This document shows, in pieces, positions 45,190 through 57,907 of a stretch of 64,000 nt of DNA. The stretch spans positions 186,001-250,000 of the forward strand of contig LUGG01000044.1 of the NCBI GenBank assembly GCA_001683735.1. The letters run 5' to 3'. Made by a program: the position numbers and the translations under genes. Position 1 is the stretch's first letter, and each line of letters begins with the position of its first letter. The notes beneath the pieces were generated by a model. The model searched no databases. It was not told the origin of the DNA and saw nothing but the letters and a program-made list of their open reading frames with translations. Source of the DNA: Grifola frondosa. Its lineage: Eukaryota; Basidiomycota; Agaricomycetes; Polyporales; Grifolaceae.

Positions 45190-47640
45190 GTGCAAGGTGC
45201 CCAGAGGATGATTAACAAATGTCGTTCTAAATTTTATACAGGATGTACTCACGCTAAAGACTCTTTTGTCTTAAGGTAATCAGACATGGCGCAGCATGGT
45301 GCCTTGGCATTGAGAAAAATCGTTGTGTCCAAGCACAAAGTTGGAGCATTCGCAGCAACGCTCTCAGCGACAAAACAAGTCTTGGCGTGACGGTGAGAGG
45401 CTAACGCCACAAAAAGTAAGAACATTGCGATGCTTCCCTTCGAACGACTGAAGCTGTGTATTGTCGATCAAGTTGTGCTGTGTGACCAAGCTTAAGTATA
45501 TTCCAGTATACTTATCAGATATGATGGCTTGATGATCGGTGTTTCCGTGGCAATCCCGCTGAGTTGAATGTGATTGTTCGAACTACTTCCGCCGGGTCTC
45601 AAGTGCAACCTGTTCAAGGTTCGAGAGTTAGTACCACCTTCAGACGGAAGGTATTTGAGCATGCTTTATTCAGCATATAGAGGCACCGACGTGCATATTC
45701 TTCTATAGTAACTTTTAACACATTGGTGTTCCGCATCAGCTAGCGGTAGCATGGAATAAAGGTTGACTCTTGAGTCTTGACCGCGCTTCTGATTCCGCAT
45801 TTCCCGTACTGGTGGCTTGGCTTCTGAGAAATAGCAGGAATTTCCTGCTGCGCATATGGGATGACCGCAGAAGCGGTCTGGGAAAGTTGGCCGAGGAAGC
45901 GGGCGTTTAACTGTCCACAGAGCCTTGCGGCCAAAATCTGATGAGGCGTGACCTGCAGCATGACAGTCATGATTTTCAGCAATCTTCGTCATCTAATCCA
46001 ATGTCCTTATGTATATGTACGTTGCATTCAGACTTTCCAGTTCATAATTCCGATAATGACTGAACAGGTCAGAATCTACCACTTGTGCCGCCGAAACCAT
46101 CGTGTGTCTCTAATTTTCTGCTCATAACTCTCATGACCGACTCCGAGGGTCTGGGATGTTTCCACCATCCTGGATTTCTCACACGGATCCAATATTCATG
46201 ACTGCGCTTTTCGCAATAAGTTCTGGGTATGCCTTCATCGCGAAGTAAATGTGATGCTCATGTGTTCCTCAATCAGGACCAGTTTCTAACACGGGCCTTT
46301 CTCGCATGTTGTTCATGCCGCTTTTCATGTGAACGACTGGCAAATTTGACATATACTAAGTTGACTTAGCCTTTGTTTGCCGTTGATCTTGCTGCCTTGG
46401 TCAACCAAGTTTGCTCACACATTTCAGCGTGTAATTTCTGCACACGCGTCCCGAAATTGGTCTCGAACTCTCCGTTATCCTCGGCTTCAAATGCTCACCC
46501 AGAACATCTGTGACAATACGAATGCAGGTAAGTAAATCTGAATGATTCATCAGTGCATCCTCATGCTTCCGATATTGCAGTGGTTATACTGCGTAGCCAT
46601 CGGGCTGGTCTGGTGACTTGGCCGTTATATCCTACCTCATCATAGAATGAGTATGTCGACATCCGCGTTTTCTTGGACGGCCTCACGGTACGCTCTTGGT
46701 GAATGTCATGGCCTTGCGCCCTTTCGCGTAATTGTACTTTGCTTGAGCTATTCTCCATATAGCGTCGGAATCGGGGCTTTCACTGTCCGTACAGACGGTT
46801 GTGTGACCTCTAGGAAATCTATGACGGTAATCATGTGCAGTTCAAAAGGAACTCTTTCCATGGTGTAATTTTGTCGCCGTATCTTCCGCGGACTTACAAG
46901 TAAGTCGCTATAATCTGATATAATAAATATATGCTTACATCCGTACCTCGAGTCACAGCTGTAGTTTATCTATCGGGAGCCCTGTGTTCCGTTCGGGGCT
47001 TGTTTTGTCCGCCAAGGTCATAGCCACAGTTATATTCGTCATCTGTCGAGCTCATGGTGATATGTTTGAACATATCGACGTTCCCAGGACCCTGTCTTGG
47101 GTGTCATTTGTCTCAACAGCAACATCTATTCCGCCAAAATGTTGTTGCCCTGCCCAATTGACAAGTTATTCGATGCATTGCTGACAGCATGAACCACTAC
47201 ATAGGCCCCACACTGTCGTCTTGGCGAATACCAGAGATAGATACTCCGGCTGAACGACTACATCGCACGCCAGGAGCCGTGAGGTCTGTCATTTTGTCTG
47301 ACGAATTTGAGACAAATAACCAATTTATTACTAGGTACAATCCGATGCCGAGGTATCCATGGTATATGTTATATGCTGAGAACGGGAACGATAACATAAC
47401 AACAATCGATCATAAATAACAGGACGAGAGGACGTTTCGAGAGCTTGGAAGACCAGAAAAAGACAACTATACGGCCCAAATTTGTGTTAGCAAACAAGAC
47501 CGAACGACGTTGAAGAGCTTTACCTGTGTAGAATATGTCCGACGATATCTAATACTCTTACTCTTATTCCATGTCATACTGGGTCATGAGGCTTATAACT
47601 TGGGGGAGATCTTCCCTCTCCATCGACTCTTCTCTCCTGA
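45190..47640. other. Gene-poor region
   Basis: No frame exceeds 108 codons and none carries a motif. Composition is mixed and no clear transposon end or tandem repeat was seen. Confidence 0.5.
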
Positions 47641-47647
47641 AACGAAA

Positions 47648-50266
47648 TCACCCTTCTCTGAGCCAACGTCCTCCCGTACGACGCCCGCAACGCTTGCTGA
47701 TCTGGACTAACAACACCGCCTCTCCAACACCAGTGAGACCCAAGCCGACCACGGAGCTCGTCATACTCTTCGCATCTCGCTCTCGCTCCTCCTCCATCGC
47801 GTTCCTCCTTCCCGGCCCCTTTCCTCTCCCATGGGCGTTCCGTCCTTGCACATCTCCATCTCGGTGTCCGAACCCTCTCCGCCGATCCCGCTGCACACTG
47901 CTACGCGAGTACTTGCCGAACGTCCGTATTATCATCGCGAAGTTGATCAACCCGAGCGCGAATATGGCAGATATGGTGATTCGCACGCCAAGCGCCTGCT
48001 GTGCGGAGAGCGGGGCACGCCCGCCTTGGTCCGCAGTGCGCCAGTGCGCCAGACGAATGACATGATCGCAACACAGAATGTGATCATCGACCAGGCAAGC
48101 CAGATGGCGGGTGTAGCAAGGAGCACCCAGATGTTCCACCATATTGCGGTTTTATTCTTTGTGCCTCCTAGACGATGAAGACATTATAAACATTTTGGAG
48201 AGAGGAGTGTATCGCAAGCGATCTCACCTCTGCCCATCGTGACGCTCTATCCATGCTACGCATCGTTCCGAAGTGGACGATGTATACACAACCGTAGGAC
48301 AGGCTCATTATAGCAAAAATTAAGGATACGAGGGCAACGGAACGTGTAAGAGGGTCGTCTGCGGCGTCTTGTATTTGAAATATGGTCAGAATAGTGCTGC
48401 AAAAAGGTTAGTCAAAGATGTGTTTTGACCAACGAACATACGGACTGGAGAAATACATACGTGCAGAGCAAGGCGGAGACAAGATTGAACGTCTTCCATT
48501 CACGGAGAAGGGTGTCCACGAATAGCTCCATGAATTCTTGAACCGCACTAAAGCAGGGGAAACCACCGGTGGAGTCCAATCCTCTGGAAAGGGCAGCCCG
48601 AATGGAAGATTCTTATGCCCTGCTGCCCCGCTGACAGGAGTCATCGCACCCGCCCGCGACTGTCTCCGAAGAAGGCTCTCCTTGGGGTCCGCGCATGCAT
48701 CAATCATGCGTTGAATATCGGGTTTGCTAACTTCAGCGTCCTCGAAGACACGAGCCACACGCTGCCAGTACAGTGCGGGAAGACTCAGGAGGAAGATGAG
48801 ATACACCTGTCGGGGAAGGGTATCTGCAAAAAAAAAGGTCGCCCCACTCAGAAATTCTCGCCATCTCGAACGTCGCTTGCTCTCGTCATCGTCTTCTTCC
48901 TGCGCCGTCGTGTTCCAATCGAGCACAGTGCAGGAAGAGGTAAACATATACCCAGTGATTCATTACACGCAACTTCTACTTCGTGGGCAAGATTTGTATT
49001 TGAGGAACGTTCAGGTGAGCTCGTTCGGCGCCAACCGAACCAGCGCACACGGAGGGAATGGGTCTACAGGAACAAAGGGTTCTCACGAGAGTGCCCGCGA
49101 TGCAAACCCCAGCCAAAAAGACGTAGCGGTGATGCAGCGCGGGATTGCGACGGTGATCGAGACTGCGGCGTTTGGAACCCTTCTTTGCCAGGTATTGGTG
49201 AGAGGTTATTATTGTGAATTGCATGGCTGGCTGGGCTCTGGTGTGTTTTCTGGTTTTGGCGAGGCGTCTGGTGGTTTCCTCGCAGAGATCCTTCACCCGA
49301 ATGAGCAGAGGGAGAGGGAGCATTGGAATCACTGCGGTGGCCCATACGGGCAGCTACAGCTGCAGAGATAATGTGAGCACGTCATAACAGACGCCAGGAT
49401 ATTTAGACATAATCTGAAACGTAGACGCTTCTGTAGTCATAGGATGATGGCTATATGCTATGTGATATGTTCTAGGATTGGAGATTGGTGGATTAAACCA
49501 TCTCACAGGCATCGCGCGCAGAACTCAATCGAAAACTCACCTTGTCTGATTCCTTGGAAGGTCGCAGGAAGAGAGATTCGATCACTTTCGAAAGATACTC
49601 TTTGTCTAGGAATCTCCTTTTCAATAGATCCTCGGATTCGCTAAGAGTGGCACCAGGGAGACTCTGCAAGGCTCGCAGACTGCCAGATGGCGAATCGATG
49701 GACGATAGAGAGCTAGAAGCGTCGATAATGCGTCGGGCTCGGCTAGGAGTGCGCAGGCGCTCTAAACAGGAGAGGATTGTATAGGAAGTGCGGAAAGCTT
49801 GTCTGAACTCGTCAGTTTGGAAGACGATGAACCAGACTCTACAGTATGAGTTTCGTTAAATACAAATCTTTCAACACAAACTTGAGAACGCTCACCTTGA
49901 AGTCCTTGTTCGTGAGAGCTCGAGGGAAATGGAATAGAATTGGAACGTCCTCCTTGAGGTCTATTCACTTGTGAATCTGCAAGATCAGAGGTGTCTGACA
50001 TCGCTGAAGAGGACTCTAGTAGTATCAAGCTCTGTGAATGAATCACAGTCTGGTGTTGCCTAAACTAACTTATGATAGTCGTCAATCGTAGCAGTATCGT
50101 CGCTGTGGTCGTCGTGGTTCAAGGCTATACAAAGGAGTGTGGGTTTGAATTGACTGATATGGTCAGGTGAAGGTGACTGCGAAGTTGAAGCGGTGTCTGC
50201 CACTTGGCCTGTCATTGCCAAATCCGGTAATGACGCGTCGCAACGCGTTTGTGGCTGATCGATCAT
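47648..50266 (-). CDS. Predicted multi-pass membrane protein
   Basis: The N-terminal ~350 residues (50266 to about 49060) are Ser/Pro-rich and probably cytosolic. They include SRARRIIDASSSLSSIDSPS, LLKRRFLDKEYLSKVIESLF and QTPQSRSPSQSRAASPLRLF. A hydrophobic half follows with several membrane segments: QVYLIFLLSLPALYWQRVA, a split segment around LVSALLCT (intron near 48460-48397), SVALVSLIFAIMSLSYGCVY, TAIWWNIWVLLATPAIWLAW with ITFCVAIMSFVW, and ITISAIFALGLINFAMIIRT. Introns near 48460 and 48230 have good GT/AG sites. A C run at 48012-48015 seems one base short, since the frame changes between RTKAGVP and PLSAQQALG. The tail is Arg-rich. It is of a type seen in basidiomycetes but unnamed; the function is unknown. 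The exact start is uncertain (MSDTSDLADS near 50000 is an alternative). Confidence 0.65.
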
Positions 50267-50466
50267 CGCGGACGCGCTGCATGCTTCACAGCATTAATCA
50301 CGGTTCACGCATCGCCACTGCTCAATATCAATACCAGTGATGACACGTTTAACACACATCTACTCGTACAACAAATTCACTCAAACAAGACATGATAATC
50401 ATACAATCCCCACTTCCCCAGCGATATCAACAACTTCAACAAGAGACGACGGTCAGCATCGGCATC

Positions 50467-53400
50467 TCAACGAACCAACTGCGTGGATGGCTTCCCAGCG
50501 GGAACGGGGGCGTGCGGGACGGGAGCATGTGGGAACCTGAGCTTCAAGCCTAAAGATGTATTCGTCATTACATCAATGTTGGCGAGTATTGGTTTTAAAA
50601 ACAAGCACTCACCGAGCTCCTCCGCGATCAAGTCGGCGCCCTTCTCACCAACGAGAAGAGCGGAAGAGTACGTGTTCGTGCCAAGGTTATCCTGGACACA
50701 ATATACTCAGCAACAATACCACCTTATAGGAGCGCAGCAATAAAATGCTAACCGGGCAGATACTGAGGTCGACACACTTCAGGTTCTGGGTGCCGTACAC
50801 GCTCAGGCGCTTGTCGACAACGCCACCCTGTTCACGAGGCTTCATAGCACAAGTACCTGCCGGTGCGATGAAGGTGCGTCAGCAGCTCGTAGATTACTCT
50901 ACGAAGACTACACCCACCGAGGGAATGCCATGTCGTCTCCACATGGTCGGCAACCCAGTCGTCGATAGCATCATCATCCTCCTTCGTGTATTGATGTCAT
51001 CGTGAACCTTCGAAGCATCGTACGGCTCGCTCGGTGTGTGCCAAGTGCCTAGAGAACCGAAGTGAGTAGTCAAATTCTTAGACCTTCGAACAGTCAGACA
51101 CACCCATGTGGATGCCGACGGTGAGACCATTCGGATAAATCTCCCTCGCCGTCCTGATGTCGATGTCCTTAGCAGCGGCGGGAGATGCGGGGTGGAAGCG
51201 GGGATGATGCGACGTCAGCTCGCCACGGAATGCTGCAAAGCATATGTGAACGCTATTCAGATCAATAAAACGGAACTGCTTACCGTCCATGCGACGGGCA
51301 ACCTCGCGCGTCTTCTTGTAGCTCCAGCGGATCGGCGCGAAGTCGGCCTTGTTGTTCATGAAGCCACTGTCAAAGAAGGGCTCGACATGGGGTTCTGCGA
51401 CTTGATGTGGATCTACAACATCGCAATATCTTAATAAAGGCCTATGCTTCAGAATTTATCAGGAAGTGCTCACCTTGCCACGACTGGCGGGATACTCGAG
51501 GTACTGGAACCTAAAAGCATGCTCAGAATCTCAACAATGAAGACATAAAGTGAAGTCAAACATTGTGATGTATTTGCCCGGCGGCAAGAGCGTATGGTCA
51601 GCATAGGCACCAGCCACGATCGACCCGAAGCTGTTGGTATGTGTGATCAGAATATAGTAGCATAGAGTGTACGAAAGTTGACCCACATCACGGGTTTGTC
51701 AGGCTTGTCTTTGAAGTACCTGTTCCAGAGCTCATTAAATTCAGGGCCCATCTCTTTCAGCTCGGCCTCTGTGGGGCGGATCTAGCGGTGACATATCAGC
51801 AACTTAAGTCAACAGATAGTTGAAGGTACAAACCTTGAATCCAGCATCAATACTATTGGAAGAGAGGCGGGCTTTCTCGGGACTGGTCTCCCACTCTTGG
51901 AAGATCTGGCAGGCATACATAAGTATCTTGAAGACAAAGGTATAATCATAACCACCTCCTGCTGCACTTCCTTGACGCCACGAAGGAAGTCGTCCGTAGT
52001 AACAGTCTCATTGGACACACGGAAGACTGCAATATCCATCAGCTCTTACACGAATGATACAAATTAACCAAACGTACCGGACAGTGTGGTGTAGTGGTCC
52101 TGGTACTCCTCACTAGGTCGGTACAATAAGAATAAATAATTTGTCCAGGCTTGATCTGTGACTTACCCAACACCCGGTAAATCGCTGACAACTTTGATGT
52201 CCAAACCGCGCAGCATCTCAGCGTTACAACGCCGGAGCGCTCGAGAATCTATAAAAATTTTAATACGGACGCTGTATCCGATGTATGTCAGAAAATATAC
52301 ACACCTGGGGAGTGCCGAGAGTTCCAGAGCTCAGGACGACCAGCTTACGGGCCTTGACAATTGTCTCCTGGACTTGTGCGTTGTTTGCACGGTTGCGCGA
52401 GGGCACGTACGCGACGCCAACGGCCTTGTTGTTACCATCGAAGATCACACGTGAGACACGCGCATTGCAGCGCAGGTACAAGTTGTCCTGTGTATCCATG
52501 ACGCTGTGGACGTACGCTAAATATTGGTCAGCTCTGCTACCTGCACGGCAAGCGTGCGTGTTCACCGGTAGCAGCATCGCTGCGCCTTCCCGTGTGGCGG
52601 TTAATGTACTTCGCCCAGATTTCGGCGCCGTGGGACGTCTGGAGGTCTGGAGAATATTGGGCATAATTTTAAAGCTTGGTCATAGAAAAATACCTTGAAT
52701 ATCATCTGCGACCAAGTGAATCAGTCCCAACGAAATCCTGATGTTAGCGTCCTAAAATACATACCGCTGTAAGGAATACCAATGGCATGCGAAGCACGCA
52801 AAAAGTCCTGGGCAACTGGGGTAATCTGTCCACCATTACTGATGGCGATCGGCCCATCGTAACCGTGCGTATCGTTGTTGACCGGCTTCTGGTAGTTTTC
52901 CAGACGCTTCATGAGAGGTAGGAGGTCTAACGATCAACAAGGTCAGATGTATGCCAATAGTGTAAACAGGCTCTGAATACGAACCATTGGCAGCCCATCC
53001 TTCGGACTTGAAGTCGTCTAAATATTTATTTTAGTTTCGGGGAAGGGAACTTGTTGACTTTGGAATTTCTACGTACCCCAGTCAGAGGCCGAAGCACGTG
53101 TGTACATCTGACAGAACAAGTTGTTGAAGACAGCTCTCGATGGCAAAACGTCTCACAAACCTGGAAATTAATGCTGCTACCCCCACCTACATGTCAAATT
53201 GAGAAAGTCAGATATGAGGTTGCACTAGATGGAATATCTCATACCAAGAATATTGGCACATCTGCAAACGTCAACTGAGTACGTTTGAGGTTCCAAGTGT
53301 CGGCTAAGTATTACTCACGGTACAATGCTACGCCTGCCACGCAAATGTGAAGAGGACATAGTGTCGGTGTAGAAGGTCGCCTTGTCGTTTCTATAAAATG

Positions 53401-53802
53401 ATGCGCATCAGAGAAATCATACCGATGACGACACAAATTGACGCACATCCCGTCCCTTTGCATATTGCGGACATAAAATACCAGGGCTAGATGATTCAAC
53501 AATGTCATATATCTGTCAGTGGCGGTCATACGAGCTGCTCACCGATAGACCCAAGGGTCGTCCCTGTTATTGGCGCCGCCTACGTAGTTCATCGTCAAGG
53601 ACGCTCAACGGTTACATTCAAGTACACACGAACCTTCAATGAGCATGACCTTAAGCGTAGGGTCAGCATAAGCAAGACGACCAGCAACAACGCAGCCAGC
53701 GGGGCCGCCTCTGTAGTGAATGGGTCAGATTCTGGCGCGCAGTTTCGGTAACATGAGAACTGACCCGGCAACAATAACATCCACTTCCTCAGGGTGACCC
53801 AT
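50467..53802 (-). CDS. AOX: Alcohol (methanol) oxidase, GMC family
   Basis: This flavoenzyme oxidises short primary alcohols such as methanol to the aldehyde, making H2O2. It starts MGHPEEVDVIVAG, and an intron leads to GGPAGCVVAGRLAYADPTLK, the FAD-binding fold. Next come NYVGGANNRDDPWVYR-type sequence, YVRNMQRDGM, and MKRLENYQKPVNNDTHGYDG, then HGAEIWAKYINRHTGRRSDA. Further on are VHSVMDTQDNLYLRCNARVS and VLSSGTLGTPQ. Near the C-terminus ETTWHSLGTCAMKPREQGG holds the catalytic His, and DNLGTNTYSSALLVGEKGAD the catalytic Asn. The end is HAPVPHAPVPAGKPSTQLVR, with no PTS1 tripeptide. About 650 residues with many ~55-bp introns. No frame break was noticed. In brown-rot fungi such enzymes feed H2O2 to Fenton chemistry, which is a possible role here. 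Confidence 0.9.
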
Positions 53803-56800
53803 AATAGTTGGTTGGCGGAAGAGGGTCAGTCAGATGAGAGGGCGGTCAGAAATGGGAGCCCCGGCGTGAACGAGGATGTAAGGTTCACTAAATTCGTTGA
53901 GGGGTTTATATCCCAGGCTGGTATGGCTGCTATCAACTCAAGCCGTTTGCGGTTCCCAGCTGGCCGTTTCGCGAAGTCATGAGCTCCCCACTACGACCAT
54001 ATGTTCTCATAAGCAGGAATGTCAGCTGGACGCAGAAACTAGGCAACGTATAGTACATATCTCCCGTGTTCGGTTATTTAGACGATTCGGAGCACAAAAA
54101 GTAGCCCGCCTGAGAACGCCGTCTGACCGCTTTGTGTGACTAGGAAGTGGCCAATTCTGCTCTATGCAGCACAGTTATGGGAGTTCGATTGATGCCACGA
54201 AGAAGGAGCGAAGACCTCCGAGGTTCTGTGATCCTTCCTAACTCCTGGATACCCACGAGCGATTACGACCATTTGAACTGTGGATCTAATAGTTATCAAT
54301 GCTAGTATAAAATCCGTTGTAATCGCATATTGAAAGAACACGAGTAACAACTTTCTGAACTGGTGGCAATTCATCAGCACCGTCTCCCAGAAGAAAATGT
54401 TAACTCACATCTAGATTGAGTGAATATACACAGCAATGCCGAAGTCGGCTGTAAGAAAGATATATATGAGCCAACGGTGCGATATTCCAGGTGATGCAAT
54501 GCAAAAGATCATGAGGCCGAGGCAGGTGACTGACCAAAAGTGAACTGTGCTTCCACATCTAAATGGAGGAGATCCTAATCTACTTATACAATCGTCGAAG
54601 CCGAAGCGGTGGCAGTTAGAGATAGCGGGGAAATGTGGACTTTCGATAGCAGTCAGACGGTGGAACGACAAATACGGTGACACCTCCTTCGGCGCATTTA
54701 CATGCTGAATATATCGCAAGTCCGATAAAGCGCATCATGAAGACCTCTAGGCTCTGACCCGTGAGGTCGGCAGAGGTGAAGCTAAGTGGCGTTTGAGCAC
54801 AGTGTCTTCAATTGGTTCCAAGATCACTGCGGGGTCACTGCGGGGTGTCAGATGCACTTTCGGCGCAAAACTATCTTTAGAGACGAACCAATGATTTCTT
54901 CTGACCAGCCGCGTTCATTCTCAAGATGTCAATTGTTCCAAGTATACGTACTTGGCATAGAGTTCATATGACCAGGGGCCCGTAACTCAATCACAAACCG
55001 ATTCCCATGCGCCAAAAGAAATTCGCGAAGGCAGGGTGACCTCATTAGTGGCCAGAAAATGAAGAGCGACGCAACGTAGTCCGAAGGAGCCGCAGCCCGA
55101 ATCTATTGTGCATCGAACTCGAACATTACGAGAACATGGAAGTTGTGAACGTTGAAGCATAAGGAACTGCAGTTCGGGGTCCTTGCAACGAACTTGCAGA
55201 CCTACCGAATTTGGAGCTTGCTCGTTTTGGGCTCAATTCTACTCATTGCCAGTTCGTGACTGGTAACTGGTACAAGTTGCAGCGTGAACAGTCAAAGTTA
55301 AGTCAAAGTGTGCGAATGACGGCGCCGTACAGCGTTTTTGATTCACACAGATACGTAAATTGGACTCGTGAACACTTTTTGTGCGCAGTGATGGATAGGC
55401 TGTGTTCCGCGGCTCGTGGAAGTGGGAATGAAGGGATCCATGGCGTTCGCGAACATTGGAAATATGTTCTGATGAGATCATCTGCCCTTTCGTTAGGGAC
55501 TCATGACATCCGAGTCGTCCGCGACTGGCGGAAGGTACAGGTGTTGGCCTGGAAGCATACAGCGTAAAGAAGCTTCGTAATATCGAGTAAGTAAGTACAC
55601 TTTCTGTACAAGTCACAAATATATTCACCTGATGCAGCTTGCAAGGGATAGGTCTGAGACGGTATCTAGACCGGTGTGCACTTAATAAGCTTTCATCTGC
55701 GCTAGACGTTGGGCTGTTCCCCTCTAGGAGCGCTCATCGTTCAAAGTTCGGTCGTGTCTTTGCATCAAGCCACCCATCATTGCGGCTCCCTTCATGTTTC
55801 TTACACGATTAATGCGTATATCGAAGTTGTTACATATGCTACATACATGCTACATGCCACTGACTAATTACCGTGACTTGATTTCTAGTGTTGTCTATGT
55901 CTTGAAACCTAGCTGCCTCTTTGGATTAGCAATATTGGCGACAAATGCGATGAGTCTGTGCAAGATCTGTCAAGAGTTATGTTCACCGTGATGCATGGTT
56001 AGCGGAAGCGAATGACCAATTTCTGGGTGGTCCCACGCACAGTATGGATTTTCCTCTTGATATATAAGCTTCATACTCTCGCTGCATTGATTCGCACCTA
56101 AACATAGGCCATGCTGTCCGCATTCCTCGTTCTCTTCGCGGCATCGACTCATGCACTCGTCTTGAATACCCAGATATTAACACGGGTGTTACACCGTTCG
56201 TTCAATGTTCTCAACGCATACAGCCGCTAGACGATCCTATCGATCCGGCTGTCCTCGATACGCAGGTTAGCATCCCCAAGGTTATGTTTGACGATATAAT
56301 GTACAGGGAACCTCCTTGGATTTGGCGAACATATCCCCCATCCGATAGGTTATATTCGCTGATACTGCCGCTGCAGCGCTGTGCTAGATTATGATGAGTA
56401 AGATTTGTCGCATTAGCTCGCAGACCTCCTACGTATTGTGCGGAAGCTCTGAAATCGACACGTACGACCGGGATTGGGACTGTGCGCTAGTGGACCTGTA
56501 AACCAGCACCCCAACGTCATCCACCTATCATTTCATTCCCGTGGAATCACATTCTGGACATGCATAACCAGGATCCCCTCGAGCCACATTCCTTCGGTTT
56601 CGGTATTTCGTCGACTTGTGCATTGCACCGTGATGAAGCATACTTCCTTCAAAAGATACATTCATCCAGGATCAGAGTATACAGAAATGATAATAACCAT
56701 GAGCACATTGATCTACGACTACACCAACATTCGTGACGTACACAACACTACCTCGAATAAAGCACAAACCCAATCGACACCGAATGATATAAGCACAATA

Positions 56801-56840
56801 ACAACCGAACCGCTCACGAGTTCCATACGACGTCAGTGCA
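53803..56840. other. Gene-poor region with a membrane-like fragment
   Basis: A minus-strand frame at 54719-54411 ends in hydrophobic segments (FWSVTCLGLMIFCIASPG, WLIYIFLTADFGIAVYIHS). It could be a fragment of a small membrane protein, but no start or splice structure supports a gene. A 118-codon plus-strand frame at 55211-55567 has no motif. Confidence 0.4.
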
Positions 56841-57887
56841 TTATGCGTAAGGCTCCCACATCTGAGCCTGAGCATGGCCAGCCATCCGTTCCTTGACAAC
56901 CACACCACAAGAGCACTTGTAATGCCTCGCGATGCGGTTTGCCCATATCTTCCAAGAGTGTGCTAGACTGCTGGCGCAACCTGGAATATCCTGTGTCGCA
57001 ACAGGAAACAAGGGCCTGGGATTGTCTTGCACTAGGACTGATTCCCCGCGTTCCATCGTTACAGTCACTGCTGTGGAGGTCGTCGCCATGGAGGCGCTAC
57101 GAGAAATAGGTGTCCTAGAGGCCGCTGATAGAGTGGACGGGGTATGCTGTCCACAGCTCAAATCAACAGCTGATCTTCTTGGGAACGTCGTCGCTAGATC
57201 GCAGGAAGGCGGGATGAAGCCTCGACGTGGCCCCGAGACTTCGGAGATAACAGAAGGCGCATGCGAATTGACAGTGCCCTGACTGCCGGGCGAGATCGGT
57301 GGGCAACGCATCCACTCCGAACCATTGACTGAATCCACATCCATAGCATCGTTCGGCTCTTCCTGCTTCTCCGTAAGAGTCGAGCCTGTGTATCCCGCGA
57401 ACTTGGCGGGCTTGTAGCGACAGGACACGGAATCTGCATTTGGCTGATTACCGCCCTCCGCTGGTTGCTTCTTGCACCCACGATCGACTGTCGTCTGCGA
57501 TGCCTGCGGCTCCGTATCGCAAAGAGGTGCTTCCGACTCGCCATAAATAGACAGGGCATTCCAAAAACCGCTCTCCTTCTTTTCCCTAATTTGCACGTCG
57601 CACAGTGTGCAAGCATAGCGTCGCGTAAAAGCGTTTGCGGTAACGACCCGCCATTTGTGCCCTCCGGAGTGCGAGCATGCCGGAATGTAACGGGTCGCAA
57701 CAGGGCATGTAGGCTTCGGATTTGATTCCACCGACGCGCATGCACCGCGTGTTGAACCGACTGAAATGCGGCGAGAAGGGGTTGAAGGGGTTGAAAGGGT
57801 CGAAGCGGCTGGAAGGGTCGAAACGGCTGGCGCGATCACTGGACGTATTGTGCAAGTAGTCGCGTGCTCGACTGTGGGAGTAGGCAT
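56841..57887 (-). CDS. Protein with duplicated Cys/His module
   Basis: This long minus-strand frame is open from 57992; MPTPTVEHATT near 57887 is a plausible start. Two copies of one module are visible. The first (about 57706-57590) is CPVATRYIPACSHSGGHKWR, then RRYACTLCDVQIREKK. The second (about 57012-56891) is FPVATQDIPGCASSLAHSWK, then RHYKCSCGVVVKERM. The shared pattern PVAT..IP.C....H.W...YxCxxC suggests a small zinc-binding unit. The linker is Ser/Thr/Pro-rich. The frame starts just where the RdRP gene ends, so it could be a separate gene or a C-terminal extension of the RdRP joined through the intron near 57959-57920. The family was not recognised. Confidence 0.6.
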   Translation of the reverse strand: MPTPTVEHATTCTIRPVIAPAVSTLPAASTLSTPSTPSRRISVGSTRGACASVESNPKPTCPVATRYIPACSHSGGHKWRVVTANAFTRRYACTLCDVQIREKKESGFWNALSIYGESEAPLCDTEPQASQTTVDRGCKKQPAEGGNQPNADSVSCRYKPAKFAGYTGSTLTEKQEEPNDAMDVDSVNGSEWMRCPPISPGSQGTVNSHAPSVISEVSGPRRGFIPPSCDLATTFPRRSAVDLSCGQHTPSTLSAASRTPISRSASMATTSTAVTVTMERGESVLVQDNPRPLFPVATQDIPGCASSLAHSWKIWANRIARHYKCSCGVVVKERMAGHAQAQMWEPYA

Positions 57888-57907
57888 AGTAGTGGCTCCT
57901 ACTGATA

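Noticed and set aside
54411..54719. Small membrane protein gene
   Set aside because: There are hydrophobic segments, but no start context, introns or family match. It is kept only as a note in the gene-poor region.
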